Of a stretch of DNA of 64,000 nt, positions 25,752 through 33,597 are shown piece after piece. The notes under the pieces are model-generated. The model saw only the letters and a program-made list of their open reading frames with translations. It ran no database searches and was not told where the DNA came from. The position numbers and the translations under genes are program-made. Position 1 is the first letter of the stretch. Each line of letters opens with the position of its first letter. The stretch is from Bacillota bacterium (lineage in GTDB: Bacteria > Bacillota > UBA4882 > UBA8346): positions 124,001-188,000 of the forward strand of contig JAEZCE010000093.1 in the NCBI GenBank assembly GCA_023429995.1. Direction: 5' to 3'.

Positions 25752-26828
25752 ATGAATAAATGTTTGCGGTCCTTTGTTGGGGCGATGGTTTTAGGACTGC
25801 TTGTTTGGTGCGGAACGGCAACGATGGCGGTTAATGATACTTGGACCATCATTGACATGGCCGGACGGAAGGTAACGATCCCGAAGAAAATTCAAAAAGT
25901 CTTTTCTACAAGCCAGATTGGGACCATTTTTATGTATACCCTGGCCCCTGAAAAAATAGCCGGCTGGAGTTTCGCGTTTTCGGAGAGGGATAAAAAGTAT
26001 ATCCGGCCGGAATATCTTAAATTACCGGTGCTGGGTACCTGGTCGGGCAAGAACGGCACCCTCAATATTGAAAAGCTGATTCAAACCGCTCCGGATTTGA
26101 TTTTATCGATAGGGTCCTTAACGGAAATGGATATATCCGGCGCCGAACGCCTCCAGGAACAATCAAAAATCCCGGTGGTTTTGGTAGACGGTAGTTTGAC
26201 CCAATTGGATAAAGCATACAAGTTCGTCGGCGATTTGTTGGCTGAAAAAACCCGGGCTGAGGAATTGGGCGATGATTGCCGAAAAACCATTTCAACCATT
26301 GAAGAGCGGAAGGCGGCGGGCCCTTTAAAAAGGTTAGTCCGGGTGTATTATGCCGAAGGACCCAAGGGACTTGAATCGGACCCCAAAGGCTCTTTTCATA
26401 CGGAAGTACTGGATTTCGTGGGTGGAATCAATGTAGCGGAAGTTCCTAAACTGCAGGGATACGGTAGAAGTCAAGTATCCATGGAACAATTATTGGCCTG
26501 GGATCCCCAGGTGATCCTGGTCGGAAACGATCAAGACGCGAATGCGGGGGCTTATGATGCGATTATGACCAACCCGGACTGGGCAGGGATTCAAGGAGTA
26601 AAAAACCATCGGGTATACCGAATCCCCGCCCATCCCTTTGACTGGTTCGACAGGCCGCCGGGGGTGAACCGGGTTATCGGTGTTCGTTGGTTGGCCAACT
26701 TGCTTTATCCTGGTGTTTATAAAATGGATATCAAAGCCGAAACGAAACGTTTTTACCAATTGTTTTATCATTACAGTTTAACAAGTCGGGAAGTCGAGGA
26801 GATCTTGTCGGGCGCGCTTGTAAGATAA
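25752..26828 (+). CDS. Periplasmic binding protein of the FecBCD-type importer
   Basis: About 358 aa, helical-backbone type III binding protein (BtuF/FhuD/MolA-like). Motifs include WTIIDMAGRKVTIP, APEKIAGWS and WDPQVILVGN. I chose ATG 25752, preceded by AAAGGAAG, over an earlier codon inside the ATPase gene. The signal peptide ends near ATMAVND. The cysteine near residue 20 (LVWC) is not a canonical lipobox, so the protein may be a soluble periplasmic one, fitting a diderm cell. It carries the C-terminal YHYSLTSREVEEIL helix seen in many metal-chelate binders. The ligand is unknown. Confidence 0.85.
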   Translation: MNKCLRSFVGAMVLGLLVWCGTATMAVNDTWTIIDMAGRKVTIPKKIQKVFSTSQIGTIFMYTLAPEKIAGWSFAFSERDKKYIRPEYLKLPVLGTWSGKNGTLNIEKLIQTAPDLILSIGSLTEMDISGAERLQEQSKIPVVLVDGSLTQLDKAYKFVGDLLAEKTRAEELGDDCRKTISTIEERKAAGPLKRLVRVYYAEGPKGLESDPKGSFHTEVLDFVGGINVAEVPKLQGYGRSQVSMEQLLAWDPQVILVGNDQDANAGAYDAIMTNPDWAGIQGVKNHRVYRIPAHPFDWFDRPPGVNRVIGVRWLANLLYPGVYKMDIKAETKRFYQLFYHYSLTSREVEEILSGALVR

Positions 26829-26992
26829 ATTCCAAGCCCAATAATCACTGGCGATTCATTGAAGAGACCGGCGTTTTTTGAGTGAACCGGGCAACCGGCG
26901 GGTTATCTTTGTGTGAAGTTTGTGTTATAATATAGAAGAGCATTCCATTGGATGCGTTATGACATAAATTGCAGGTGATGAAGGTGAAACGT

Positions 26993-27925
26993 ATGAAAAC
27001 CCTATATGGGGCCTTGCAGGGAATCACATCGTTTGAATTGTATCCGGACGGGAGTCTCAAAGAATGCGTATTAGGCGAGGCTAATACTTTGAAAACTCCT
27101 TATGGCGACATGGTTCCTCAGTTTCAAAACGACGGTCTCCGGCGAAAATATGTCAAGTCGTTGTCATTTTATCCGGAGGGAAATTTAAAAAGCCTTTCCC
27201 TCCAAAAACAAGTAGCGATCCATACTTCGATAGGGACTTTCCCGGCCGAGCTGGTGACCTTCCATCCAAATGGCGGGGTGAAGCGGCTTTTCCCCCTGAA
27301 CGGAAAAATCTCCGGCTTCTGGAGCGAGGGGGAAGAATACCGGTTGGCCCCGGAATTGGAATTTCATTTCTCTTTCGGGGATTTTAAACGGAAAATCATC
27401 GGTATCCAGTTTTATGAGACTGGGACCGTGAAAAGTCTCACTTTTTGGCCACAGGACAGGGTCGTGCTGAACTCGCCGGTTGGTCCCATGGAGACCCGGA
27501 TTGGATTTTCACTCTATCCGGACGGACGGCTGAAAACCTTGGAGCCCGCCAAACCGACCTTGACGCCAACGCCGGTCGGGGAAATCGAGGCCTTTAATGT
27601 CGATGCCGTTGGGATTCATGGCGATATCAATTCGCTGAGCTTTACGGCAGAGGGAGCAGTCAAGGAACTGGTCACTTCCACAGACCAAATTACCGTGACC
27701 GGGAACCATCAAAAGTTTATCTATCAACCCGGCTTAAAACCCAGTTTGTTCCATGAGGAAAAAATGGATACAGTCTCGTTAAAGATAGAATTTAAAGGGG
27801 ACCAAGTCCGTTTCGGCGGCATGGAAAGCGCCTGGTATGACCGAAAACAATATCAGTTTGCCATCCGGCGGATTCCCTTATCCCAAAATGGCTGTCAAGG
27901 TTGTTCGGCATGTATTACAAGTTGA
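26993..27925 (+). CDS. Conserved-looking protein with MORN/YwqK-like repeats, unknown function
   Basis: About 310 aa. Repeats of the form (L/F)YP-(D/E)-G-x-(L/V)-K-x-(L/C) recur along the chain, for example FELYPDGSLKECVL, SFYPEGNLKSLSL, TFHPNGGVKRLFPL, QFYETGTVKSLTF and SLYPDGRLKTLEP. They alternate with segments about a threshold value such as TSIGTFPAELV. The C-terminus has CQGCSAC, a possible metal or redox site. No signal peptide or membrane segment is seen. Start ATG 26993 follows AAGGTGA. A TATAAT box lies at 26926-26931, so it may have its own promoter. I know no function; its position after the importer suggests a link to the same metal system. Confidence 0.6.
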   Translation: MKTLYGALQGITSFELYPDGSLKECVLGEANTLKTPYGDMVPQFQNDGLRRKYVKSLSFYPEGNLKSLSLQKQVAIHTSIGTFPAELVTFHPNGGVKRLFPLNGKISGFWSEGEEYRLAPELEFHFSFGDFKRKIIGIQFYETGTVKSLTFWPQDRVVLNSPVGPMETRIGFSLYPDGRLKTLEPAKPTLTPTPVGEIEAFNVDAVGIHGDINSLSFTAEGAVKELVTSTDQITVTGNHQKFIYQPGLKPSLFHEEKMDTVSLKIEFKGDQVRFGGMESAWYDRKQYQFAIRRIPLSQNGCQGCSACITS

Positions 27926-27938
27926 AGGGGAAAACTAA

Positions 27939-27989
27939 TAGAGCGTATCGTAAATAAATGGTAATTAGAAATGGGGAAGATACGCTCTA
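27939..27989. terminator. Inverted repeat, possible bidirectional terminator
   Basis: TAGAGCGTATC at 27939-27949 and GATACGCTCTA at 27979-27989 form a perfect 11-base stem around a 29-base loop. It lies between a plus-strand gene and a minus-strand gene that converge. No strong T-tract follows, so its terminator function is uncertain. Confidence 0.45.
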
Positions 27990-28078
27990 CTTAAGTAAAA
28001 CGTTCACAATCATTGAGTAGTTATTTAGAGAATGTTTTACCAGCCCGGTAAAGGCAATATGAAGTAAAGGTTAAAATT

Positions 28079-28777
28079 TTAAAAGCTCCTAATCCCCGCC
28101 CCTCCGGAAAAGGAAGTATTTAGTTTTGGAGTCCCATGATAGTAGATTTGCGATCCGCCGCTGGCGTCGACATCCATGGATTCTATCACAAACACCTCGG
28201 ATCTACACCCGCCGGAGAGGTTAATCCTGGCTCTATCGACTTTAAAGGAATCTTGCAGTATCCGGCTGCCGCCGGAGGCTCTGACAATTAGCGTATCTGC
28301 GGCGCCGGTTAGATTACTTACGCTTCCTCCGGAAAGATTGAGTTCTAGACGTTGCGCATGGAGAAGCCCCGATAGCTCAGCGCCGCCGGAAAGACTGGCT
28401 CCAAAGGACTTTGGGAGGACCTTCATCGTAACATGGGCCTTGCTTCCGCCACTCAAGTCGATTTTGGTCAGTTCCGGCATGATAATGGAAATTTCAACCG
28501 GGGTGGTGGCCAAAGAGAAGGGGGGCAGATAAAAATGGAGCATGTTTCCGACTTGGGCCACTTTGACCTGTTTAAGCTGATTTTCCTCAGTGCGGACTAC
28601 TACCTCGTATGGTGTACCTTGTTTTACTTCCAGTCTCATACCAGAGGCAATGCTTACGGCTGTAAATCCTGTGTTTTGATAATGCCTGGAGATTTCGGTA
28701 TCTGCCCCATAAATGGGTAGTACCAAGAGGGTGGCAATGATGAAAACCGCCAATAATCCATAAATTTGTTTTTTCAT
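28079..28777 (-). CDS. DUF2807 (head GIN domain) secreted or envelope protein
   Basis: A 232-aa protein with an N-terminal signal/anchor (KQIYGLLAVFIIATLLVLPIYG). A DUF2807-type beta-helix follows, with regularly spaced LSGGS/LSGGA/ASGGS turns (IDLSGGSKAHV, ASLSGGAELSG, LNLSGGSVSN, VRASGGSRIL, VDASGGSQIY, FSGGAGIRSF). Family members are probable cell-envelope or adhesin-like proteins, and molecular function is poorly known. AAGGAG lies 12 bases before the ATG. It stands alone and converges with the MORN-like gene. Confidence 0.8.
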   Translation of the reverse strand: MKKQIYGLLAVFIIATLLVLPIYGADTEISRHYQNTGFTAVSIASGMRLEVKQGTPYEVVVRTEENQLKQVKVAQVGNMLHFYLPPFSLATTPVEISIIMPELTKIDLSGGSKAHVTMKVLPKSFGASLSGGAELSGLLHAQRLELNLSGGSVSNLTGAADTLIVRASGGSRILQDSFKVDRARINLSGGCRSEVFVIESMDVDASGGSQIYYHGTPKLNTSFSGGAGIRSF

Positions 28778-29261
28778 AATTTATTGGGCTCCTTAAGGGA
28801 TATCTTATTTACCAGTAAAACGTATGGGTGAGGATTTTTATTTCGGCCAGAAAATATAACCTTTTTGACTGCAGTTACCATCGGTTCGTTGCCCGTGTAT
28901 CTTTTCCCCCTTCCCGCCTGTAAATTTCAATCGTTCAAAATGAATATTGTCCCTAGGGTTTTATTGTGATATAGTATGAACAAAAGGATAAATATGGTAA
29001 ATAAGGCAAAACAAAGAAAAACAAACCAGTGTCGTCGAGAAAAGTAAACATTAACAATATAAAAAATGGGACCTGGCTTTAAACTTCGGCACCGTTCCAG
29101 CTTTACTTGCCGTTCCTTTTCCGTCGTTAACGGTGAGTCCGGTGCGGCATGGAGGCCCAAACGATGCCTCGGAAGGGGGGAGACATTGCAGTAAGATGGA
29201 TAGCGGTTAAAGAGGGAATGAGTTTTTTGAAGGAAACTAAAAAGAAAGGGTGGTTTTGGTC
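28778..29261. other. 484-base intergenic region upstream of the xylanase gene
   Basis: Divergent promoter region between the DUF2807 gene and the xylanase gene. The 29060-29190 part has several short complementary G/C-rich words (CGGCACCG near 29085 against CCGGTGCGG near 29140; GAGGC and GCCTC near 29150-29175). It could fold as a leader RNA, but I could match it to no known riboswitch. An AT-rich minus-strand reading frame here (77 aa, ending 28927) has no ribosome site or recognisable domain and is not called. Confidence 0.4.
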
Positions 29262-31064
29262 ATGGGAAAAAAATCTTACGGGTTACGGTATGTCATTCCC
29301 GTCATCATGATCTGTCTTTTGGCTGCAACTTTCAGTTGGACATCGCAGATTTCCAAAGCGGCCAACTATAATGTGAGTATCGATACGAGTACAACCTATC
29401 AAACCTTGGAAGGATTCGGCGCCGCCACGGCATGGTACACCAGCTGGCTCACCCAGCATCCCAATAAAGCCGAGATTTATGACCTGCTTTTTAACGGGTT
29501 GGGACTGGATATCATCCGTTTTCGAAATACCTATGGAAGTCGTAATGGAGCTTCTTTTGCCCCTGATGAACCGGAAATTGTACAGCAAGCGGGCCTATCG
29601 TTGGGACATCCCATTAAAGTACTGGTCTGTTCCTGGACTCCGCCTTCGGATTTGAAAGCGGGCGGCACTTTAAACGGAGGAACCCTGGCCAAAGTAAGCG
29701 GCGCTTTTAATTATAGCGGCTTTGCCGATTACTGGTACAACTCCATCGATGGGTATACCAGCAAAGGGATTACCCTCGATTATATTAGTATTCAAAATGA
29801 GCCTGATTATGAAAACACAGGGTGGGAAACTTGCATTTTTAAACCGACCGAAGATTCAAATTATCCCGGCTATGGTAAAGCCTTGGACGCCGTTTACAAC
29901 CGCATCCAGTCTCTGGCAAACAAGCCGAAAATCCTGGGACCGGAAACCGCCGGCATCGACAGCAACCTGGTGCAAAACTATTGCGCCAATATGAACCTTT
30001 CGGAAATTTACGGTATTGATCATCATCTATATAATGGTGGGGATGCCAATAGTCCGGACAGTTTCAATTCCGCCCTTCAAAGTTTAGCCAGTTCCTATTA
30101 TCCGGGCAAACCGCTTTTCCAAACCGAATATGATCAAGGCACGGTCTTTACCACCGGCCAGTTGATGATTAACTCCCTGGTTTACGAAAACGCCAGCGCC
30201 TATTGCTACTGGGATCTGATTTGGACGATGGACCAGAGACCGCTGGTGAATTTGGAAGACCCCAACAACCGCAGCGGTTGGACGACAGCCCGGGGTTATA
30301 AAGTTTCCGACTTCTATTATGTGTTCAAGCACTTTAGTAAATATACCGACCCCGGATATAAACGAGTGGACGCTACGGCCGACAACAGCAATGTCCGGAC
30401 TGTGGCCTTCATTTCGCCGGACCAAAAACAATTGACGGTTATCTTGCTGAATAACGGCAGTTCACAAAATTCAGTGGTCTTAAATCTGAACGGTTACCCG
30501 GTGGGAAGTTCGGCGATTTACCGTACCACTCCCGGAGGCAGTGAAAGGTTTGCCAGTGTGGGCGCTTTGGGAAGTGACAATACCGTTACCTTGCCGGCCC
30601 AGTCCATTGCCACAGTGGTGATTACCAGTTCGGGTCCGACTCCGACGGTAACACCGACAGTGACACCTACAATAACTCCGACGGTAACGCCAACAGTAAC
30701 ACCCACTGTAACGCCGACAGTAACTCCCACGCCGCCGGTGAACGGTGTTACGGTAACTTATGCCATCCAAAACGATTGGGGCAACGGAGCGACCATTAAT
30801 GTAACGATCAAAAACAACGGTACTTCGGCAATCAATGGTTGGCAGCTGGCCTGGACCTTCCCGGGCAACCAGAAGATCACCAATCTGTGGAACGGCAGTT
30901 ACACCCAAAACGGGGCCAACGTAACTGTGACCAATCTCAGTTATAATAGCGGCATTCCTGCGGGGGGCGCCACGGTGAATTTCGGATTCAACATCAGCTA
31001 TAGCGGTTCCAACGCCAAACCGGCCGGTTTTACCCTTAACGGGACTCCAACCCAAGTTCAATAA
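29262..31064 (+). CDS. GH30 glucuronoxylanase-type glycosidase with CBM2
   Basis: About 600 aa, secreted. A signal peptide (about 1-30, ending SKAA) is followed by a GH30 catalytic domain (about 35-450) with the acid/base glutamate in IQNEPDYEN and the nucleophile in FQTEYDQG. A threonine/proline linker of PTVTPT repeats follows, then a C-terminal family 2 carbohydrate-binding module (SAINGWQLAWTFPG, LWNGSYTQNG, FGFNISYSG). GH30 members hydrolyse xylan or related beta-glycans; subfamily 8 is suggested. ATG 29262 is preferred, with AAAGGG about 11 bases upstream, and GTG 29250 is possible. It is a single gene with its own terminator, the only plant-polysaccharide gene in the window. Confidence 0.9.
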   Translation: MGKKSYGLRYVIPVIMICLLAATFSWTSQISKAANYNVSIDTSTTYQTLEGFGAATAWYTSWLTQHPNKAEIYDLLFNGLGLDIIRFRNTYGSRNGASFAPDEPEIVQQAGLSLGHPIKVLVCSWTPPSDLKAGGTLNGGTLAKVSGAFNYSGFADYWYNSIDGYTSKGITLDYISIQNEPDYENTGWETCIFKPTEDSNYPGYGKALDAVYNRIQSLANKPKILGPETAGIDSNLVQNYCANMNLSEIYGIDHHLYNGGDANSPDSFNSALQSLASSYYPGKPLFQTEYDQGTVFTTGQLMINSLVYENASAYCYWDLIWTMDQRPLVNLEDPNNRSGWTTARGYKVSDFYYVFKHFSKYTDPGYKRVDATADNSNVRTVAFISPDQKQLTVILLNNGSSQNSVVLNLNGYPVGSSAIYRTTPGGSERFASVGALGSDNTVTLPAQSIATVVITSSGPTPTVTPTVTPTITPTVTPTVTPTVTPTVTPTPPVNGVTVTYAIQNDWGNGATINVTIKNNGTSAINGWQLAWTFPGNQKITNLWNGSYTQNGANVTVTNLSYNSGIPAGGATVNFGFNISYSGSNAKPAGFTLNGTPTQVQ

Positions 31065-31069
31065 GTATA

Positions 31070-31101
31070 ACCAGGGGGGCCGGAGAACCGGTTCCCCTGG
31101 T
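31070..31101 (+). terminator. Terminator hairpin after the xylanase gene
   Basis: ACCAGGGG at 31070-31077 and CCCCTGGT at 31094-31101 enclose an inner CCGG-AGAA-CCGG helix. The stem is strong. The T-rich stretch (CTCTTTTAATT) starts about ten bases later, so termination may be imperfect. Confidence 0.7.
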
Positions 31102-31248
31102 CTGGAACCCCTCTTTTAATTGGCTTTTCCAGAGCGGGTAAAGATGGAAATAAGAGATCTTTTGGATTCGATAAGAACATTTTGATAGTTCCGGACTAAA
31201 AATGCAATTCCCCAAAAAGTTCGTTTTGCTTCGAAAAACATAAATATG

Positions 31249-31441
31249 AGGGAGAAACGATTTTGCAGACCGGTCAAACAATGTTGGAGATGGGAGAAAC
31301 GATTTTGCAGACCGGCAAAACAACATTGGAGATGGGAGAAAACGATTTTGCAGACCGGCAAAACAACATTGGGGATGGGAGAAACGACTTTACAGACCGG
31401 CGAAACCATATTGCGGATGGGAGAAATAATTTTATCGATGA
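31249..31441. repeat. 42-bp tandem repeat (dimer of 21-bp units), about 4.5 copies
   Basis: Four full units start near 31249, 31291, 31333 and 31376 and a partial fifth at 31418. The third unit is 43 bases (one extra A). Each unit is two diverged 21-base halves beginning ATGGGAGAAACGATTTTGCAG-like and ACCGGCAAAACAACATTGGAG-like. Plus-strand translation gives heptads such as MGETILQ and TGKTTLE; minus-strand translation gives FAGLQNR and FSHLQHC. The extra base breaks both frames and no ribosome site fits, so I do not call a gene. The rest of 31102-31669 holds no convincing gene. A G7...C7 hairpin lies at 31535-31567. Confidence 0.8.
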
Positions 31442-31669
31442 TCTTCATTACCCGGAGGGTTATTCCGGAATGAAGGGTGAGTTGTTGAAACCGGGCGCCG
31501 GATGGATGGAACCTTCGGTTGGCTTGGAGAAGGTGGGGGGGATTGGTACGGATGATACCGCCCCCCCGTATTTTGCTTTATGCCTGTATTCCGGTTTTTT
31601 CTGTTGCGATGTGGTTTTTTTTAATAGAGGGAATTCTATGGAGCGGTTTTTTTAAACCCGACTCCGCGG

Positions 31670-32467
31670 TTATTTTTCGACAACCGGTTCCTCTTTTAAT
31701 AAATCCCGGATAACTTCTCCCGCGATGATCAACCCTGCAATCGGAGGAAGATAGGACATACTCCCGGGGATTTTTCGCCGTTTGGCGCAGTTCCAACCCG
31801 GGTCCTCGTCATCCCGGTGGGGGCAGATGCATCCGCCGTGACAAGTGACCACCCCTTCTTTGGACTCTACCGGAACTTCCGTCGAATAAACCACTTTGAC
31901 GCCGCTTTCGATCCCTTTTTCCCGCAGGGCTTTGCGAACCGATTTTGCCAGTGGACAGGTATGGGTTTTACTGATATCGTCAACCCGGAAGGATAAAGGG
32001 TCGAACTTATTGCCTGTTCCCATGGAGGAAATCACCGGGATACCGTTTTCTTTACAGTAACGGATTAAATCCACCTTGGACCAGACGGTGTCGATGGCGT
32101 CAACCACATAAGAAATTCTGCCGTGCAAAATGACGTCGATATTTTTGGCATCTAAAAATTCTTTCCAGGAGACCACGACAGCCTCGGGATTGATGGCCTT
32201 AACCCTTTCGGCCATGACTTCGACTTTGGGACGGCCGTAGGTTCCTTCAACGGCATGAATTTGCCGGTTGGTATTGGTCAAACAGATTTCATCGAAATCC
32301 ACTAAGATGAGCCAGCCAACCCCAGCCCTGGCTAAAGCTTCAACCGTATAAGCGCCAACACCTCCCAGTCCAATTACGGCGACCCGGGCGCTGTTTAACT
32401 TGGCTAAACCTTCGCTGCCAATTAATAATTCAGTTCTGCTAAACCGGTGTTGGGATTGCTCGTTCAT
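31670..32467 (-). CDS. tcdA: tRNA threonylcarbamoyladenosine dehydratase
   Basis: A 265-aa E1-like ThiF/MoeB-family enzyme that cyclises t6A37 in tRNA, using ATP. Visible are the nucleotide loop VIGLGGVGAYTVEALARAG near residue 31, the adenylation region DFDEICLTNTNRQ, DAIDTVWSKV and a cysteine-rich CHGGCICPHRDDED segment near 215. Length is as in E. coli TcdA (YgdL). AGGAGG precedes the ATG. MoeB/HesA-type alternatives are less likely because no ThiS/MoaD gene is adjacent and the TcdA pattern is complete. Confidence 0.88.
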   Translation of the reverse strand: MNEQSQHRFSRTELLIGSEGLAKLNSARVAVIGLGGVGAYTVEALARAGVGWLILVDFDEICLTNTNRQIHAVEGTYGRPKVEVMAERVKAINPEAVVVSWKEFLDAKNIDVILHGRISYVVDAIDTVWSKVDLIRYCKENGIPVISSMGTGNKFDPLSFRVDDISKTHTCPLAKSVRKALREKGIESGVKVVYSTEVPVESKEGVVTCHGGCICPHRDDEDPGWNCAKRRKIPGSMSYLPPIAGLIIAGEVIRDLLKEEPVVEK

Positions 32468-32724
32468 AATATGCCTCCTGAAATCACCATTTTTTCACAA
32501 GTTGTCTTCTCTATTAAAATTAGAAAACCCTTTTATGTTTACAAAAGTTAAAATGATAAATTGAAAGGTTTTTTACTATTATACCCCCGGAAGGATTGAA
32601 ATTGCGTTAGGACTTGACATTTGAAGGAAGCTCTAGCCTGAATCGAGATCTATACTTTACCTATAAGGGGTTAAAAGCTAATAATGACATTAGTTATAGA
32701 AAATGTGAGAGTGAGTAAAAAGTT

Positions 32725-32894
32725 TTGCCGGATTGGATGATGCGCCGTGAAAAGTGGCGATCTGCTGCGTTGCTCGGTCGTTCCAGTCCTCGGCGTACAT
32801 CGAGTACGCCTCCGGTCTTCACTCGGTCGCGCCTTGCATCTCACCACTTTTGACGACGCGAATGAGTATTCAAGAAGTTCATCCAATCCGGCAA
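32725..32894. mobile_element. 170-bp MITE-like element with 16-bp terminal inverted repeats
   Basis: TTGCCGGATTGGATGA at 32725-32740 is answered exactly by TCATCCAATCCGGCAA at 32879-32894. Inside, AAAAGTGG and CCACTTTT form a second inverted pair, and the centre is a palindrome, GGCGTACATCGAGTACGCC. The interior (CTGCTGCGTTGCTCGG, CGCCTTGCATCTC) is far more GC-rich than the AT-rich flanks. There is no transposase, so it would depend on one elsewhere or be a REP/BIME-like repeat. Confidence 0.75.
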
Positions 32895-32899
32895 GTTTC

Positions 32900-33437
32900 A
32901 CCCGGCGCAATGGGGCTTGGCGCCGGACTACAAATTCGTTGGCTAAAGGAAGTACTCTTGCTGACTACTATATATTAAATTCTAACCAATGGAATATTAA
33001 AGATAAGGAATATGAATGGTACAAAGAAAAAGTCTATAATCCTATTATTGAGTTCGTTTTGGGAAGTTTAAGTATACTAGATGAAGCTATTTGGAGCTAT
33101 GATGAAATTGATAATAAAATTAAAAAGAAACCAGACTTTCGAATTTTGGAATATGACAAAATTCTAATATCAGGAATATAGGAAGTTTTTTAAAAAAGAA
33201 AGTATGGTTTATGCATTAATAGATGTCTATGATGATGAAAAGTTAAACGCTTTGGTTAATGTCTATCTTGATTATTTTAAAAATTTTTTATACCGATTGG
33301 GTGAAAATCCTGAAAATAATGAAAAAGGCCGAAATGATATAATTGCTCAGGCCTCTCATGTAGTTAGATATATAAGCGAAAAGATAATGCGAGGCAAAAG
33401 AGTAGCTTCAAATAAAGATTTGGAAGATTTATACTAG
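32900..33437 (+). pseudogene. Low-GC remnant of an unrecognised accessory gene
   Basis: Two open stretches of strongly AT-rich sequence. One runs to a TAG at 33179-33181 (residues such as NQWNIKDKEYEWYKEK and LDEAIWSYDEIDNK). The other, 33204-33437, starts with ATG in a different frame (MVYALIDVYDDEKLNALV). They look like one helical protein interrupted by a frameshift around the poly-T/poly-A stretch at 33186-33199. The 5' side abuts the MITE-like element and has no start. Base composition differs sharply from the neighbours, a sign of transfer. The second part might be a separate 77-aa gene. No domain is recognised. Confidence 0.5.
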
Positions 33438-33545
33438 TTTAAATCCTATATACGAACGCCACAATGCGATGCAAACATTCTGGGAACAAAAGTTTCCGGG
33501 TTGTCAGCTTTTTTATTATTTAATAAGGTGAATAAAAGTATATAG

Positions 33546-33580
33546 AAAAAAGCCGCCGGAAATTTTACCAGGCGGCTTCC
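33546..33580 (-). terminator. Intrinsic terminator after metY copy 1
   Basis: Read on the minus strand, AGCCGCC (revcomp of 33571-33577) and GGCGGCT (revcomp of 33551-33557) form a stem followed by a T-run (A-run 33546-33551 on the plus strand). It lies directly after the stop codon of the minus-strand gene starting at 34896. Confidence 0.85.
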
Positions 33581-33597
33581 TAAATTTCAAAAAACTC

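Noticed and set aside
28927..29160. 77-aa minus-strand frame with a hydrophobic stretch
   Set aside because: It has no ribosome site and no recognisable domain, and it lies in an AT-rich promoter region.
29060..29190. Cobalamin or cyclic-di-GMP riboswitch before the xylanase gene
   Set aside because: Only short resemblances were found; the conserved cores of both classes are missing.
30480..31061. 193-aa minus-strand frame opposite the xylanase linker and CBM2
   Set aside because: It mirrors the PTVTPT repeat codons, has no ribosome site and no domain; the plus-strand gene is certain.
31249..31441. CRISPR array
   Set aside because: Units are contiguous without spacers, diverged, and no cas gene is present.
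31246..31655. Plus- and minus-strand ORFs over the 42-bp tandem repeat
   Set aside because: The 43-base unit shifts the frame, the starts lack ribosome sites, and the seven-residue periodicity is explained by the DNA repeat alone.
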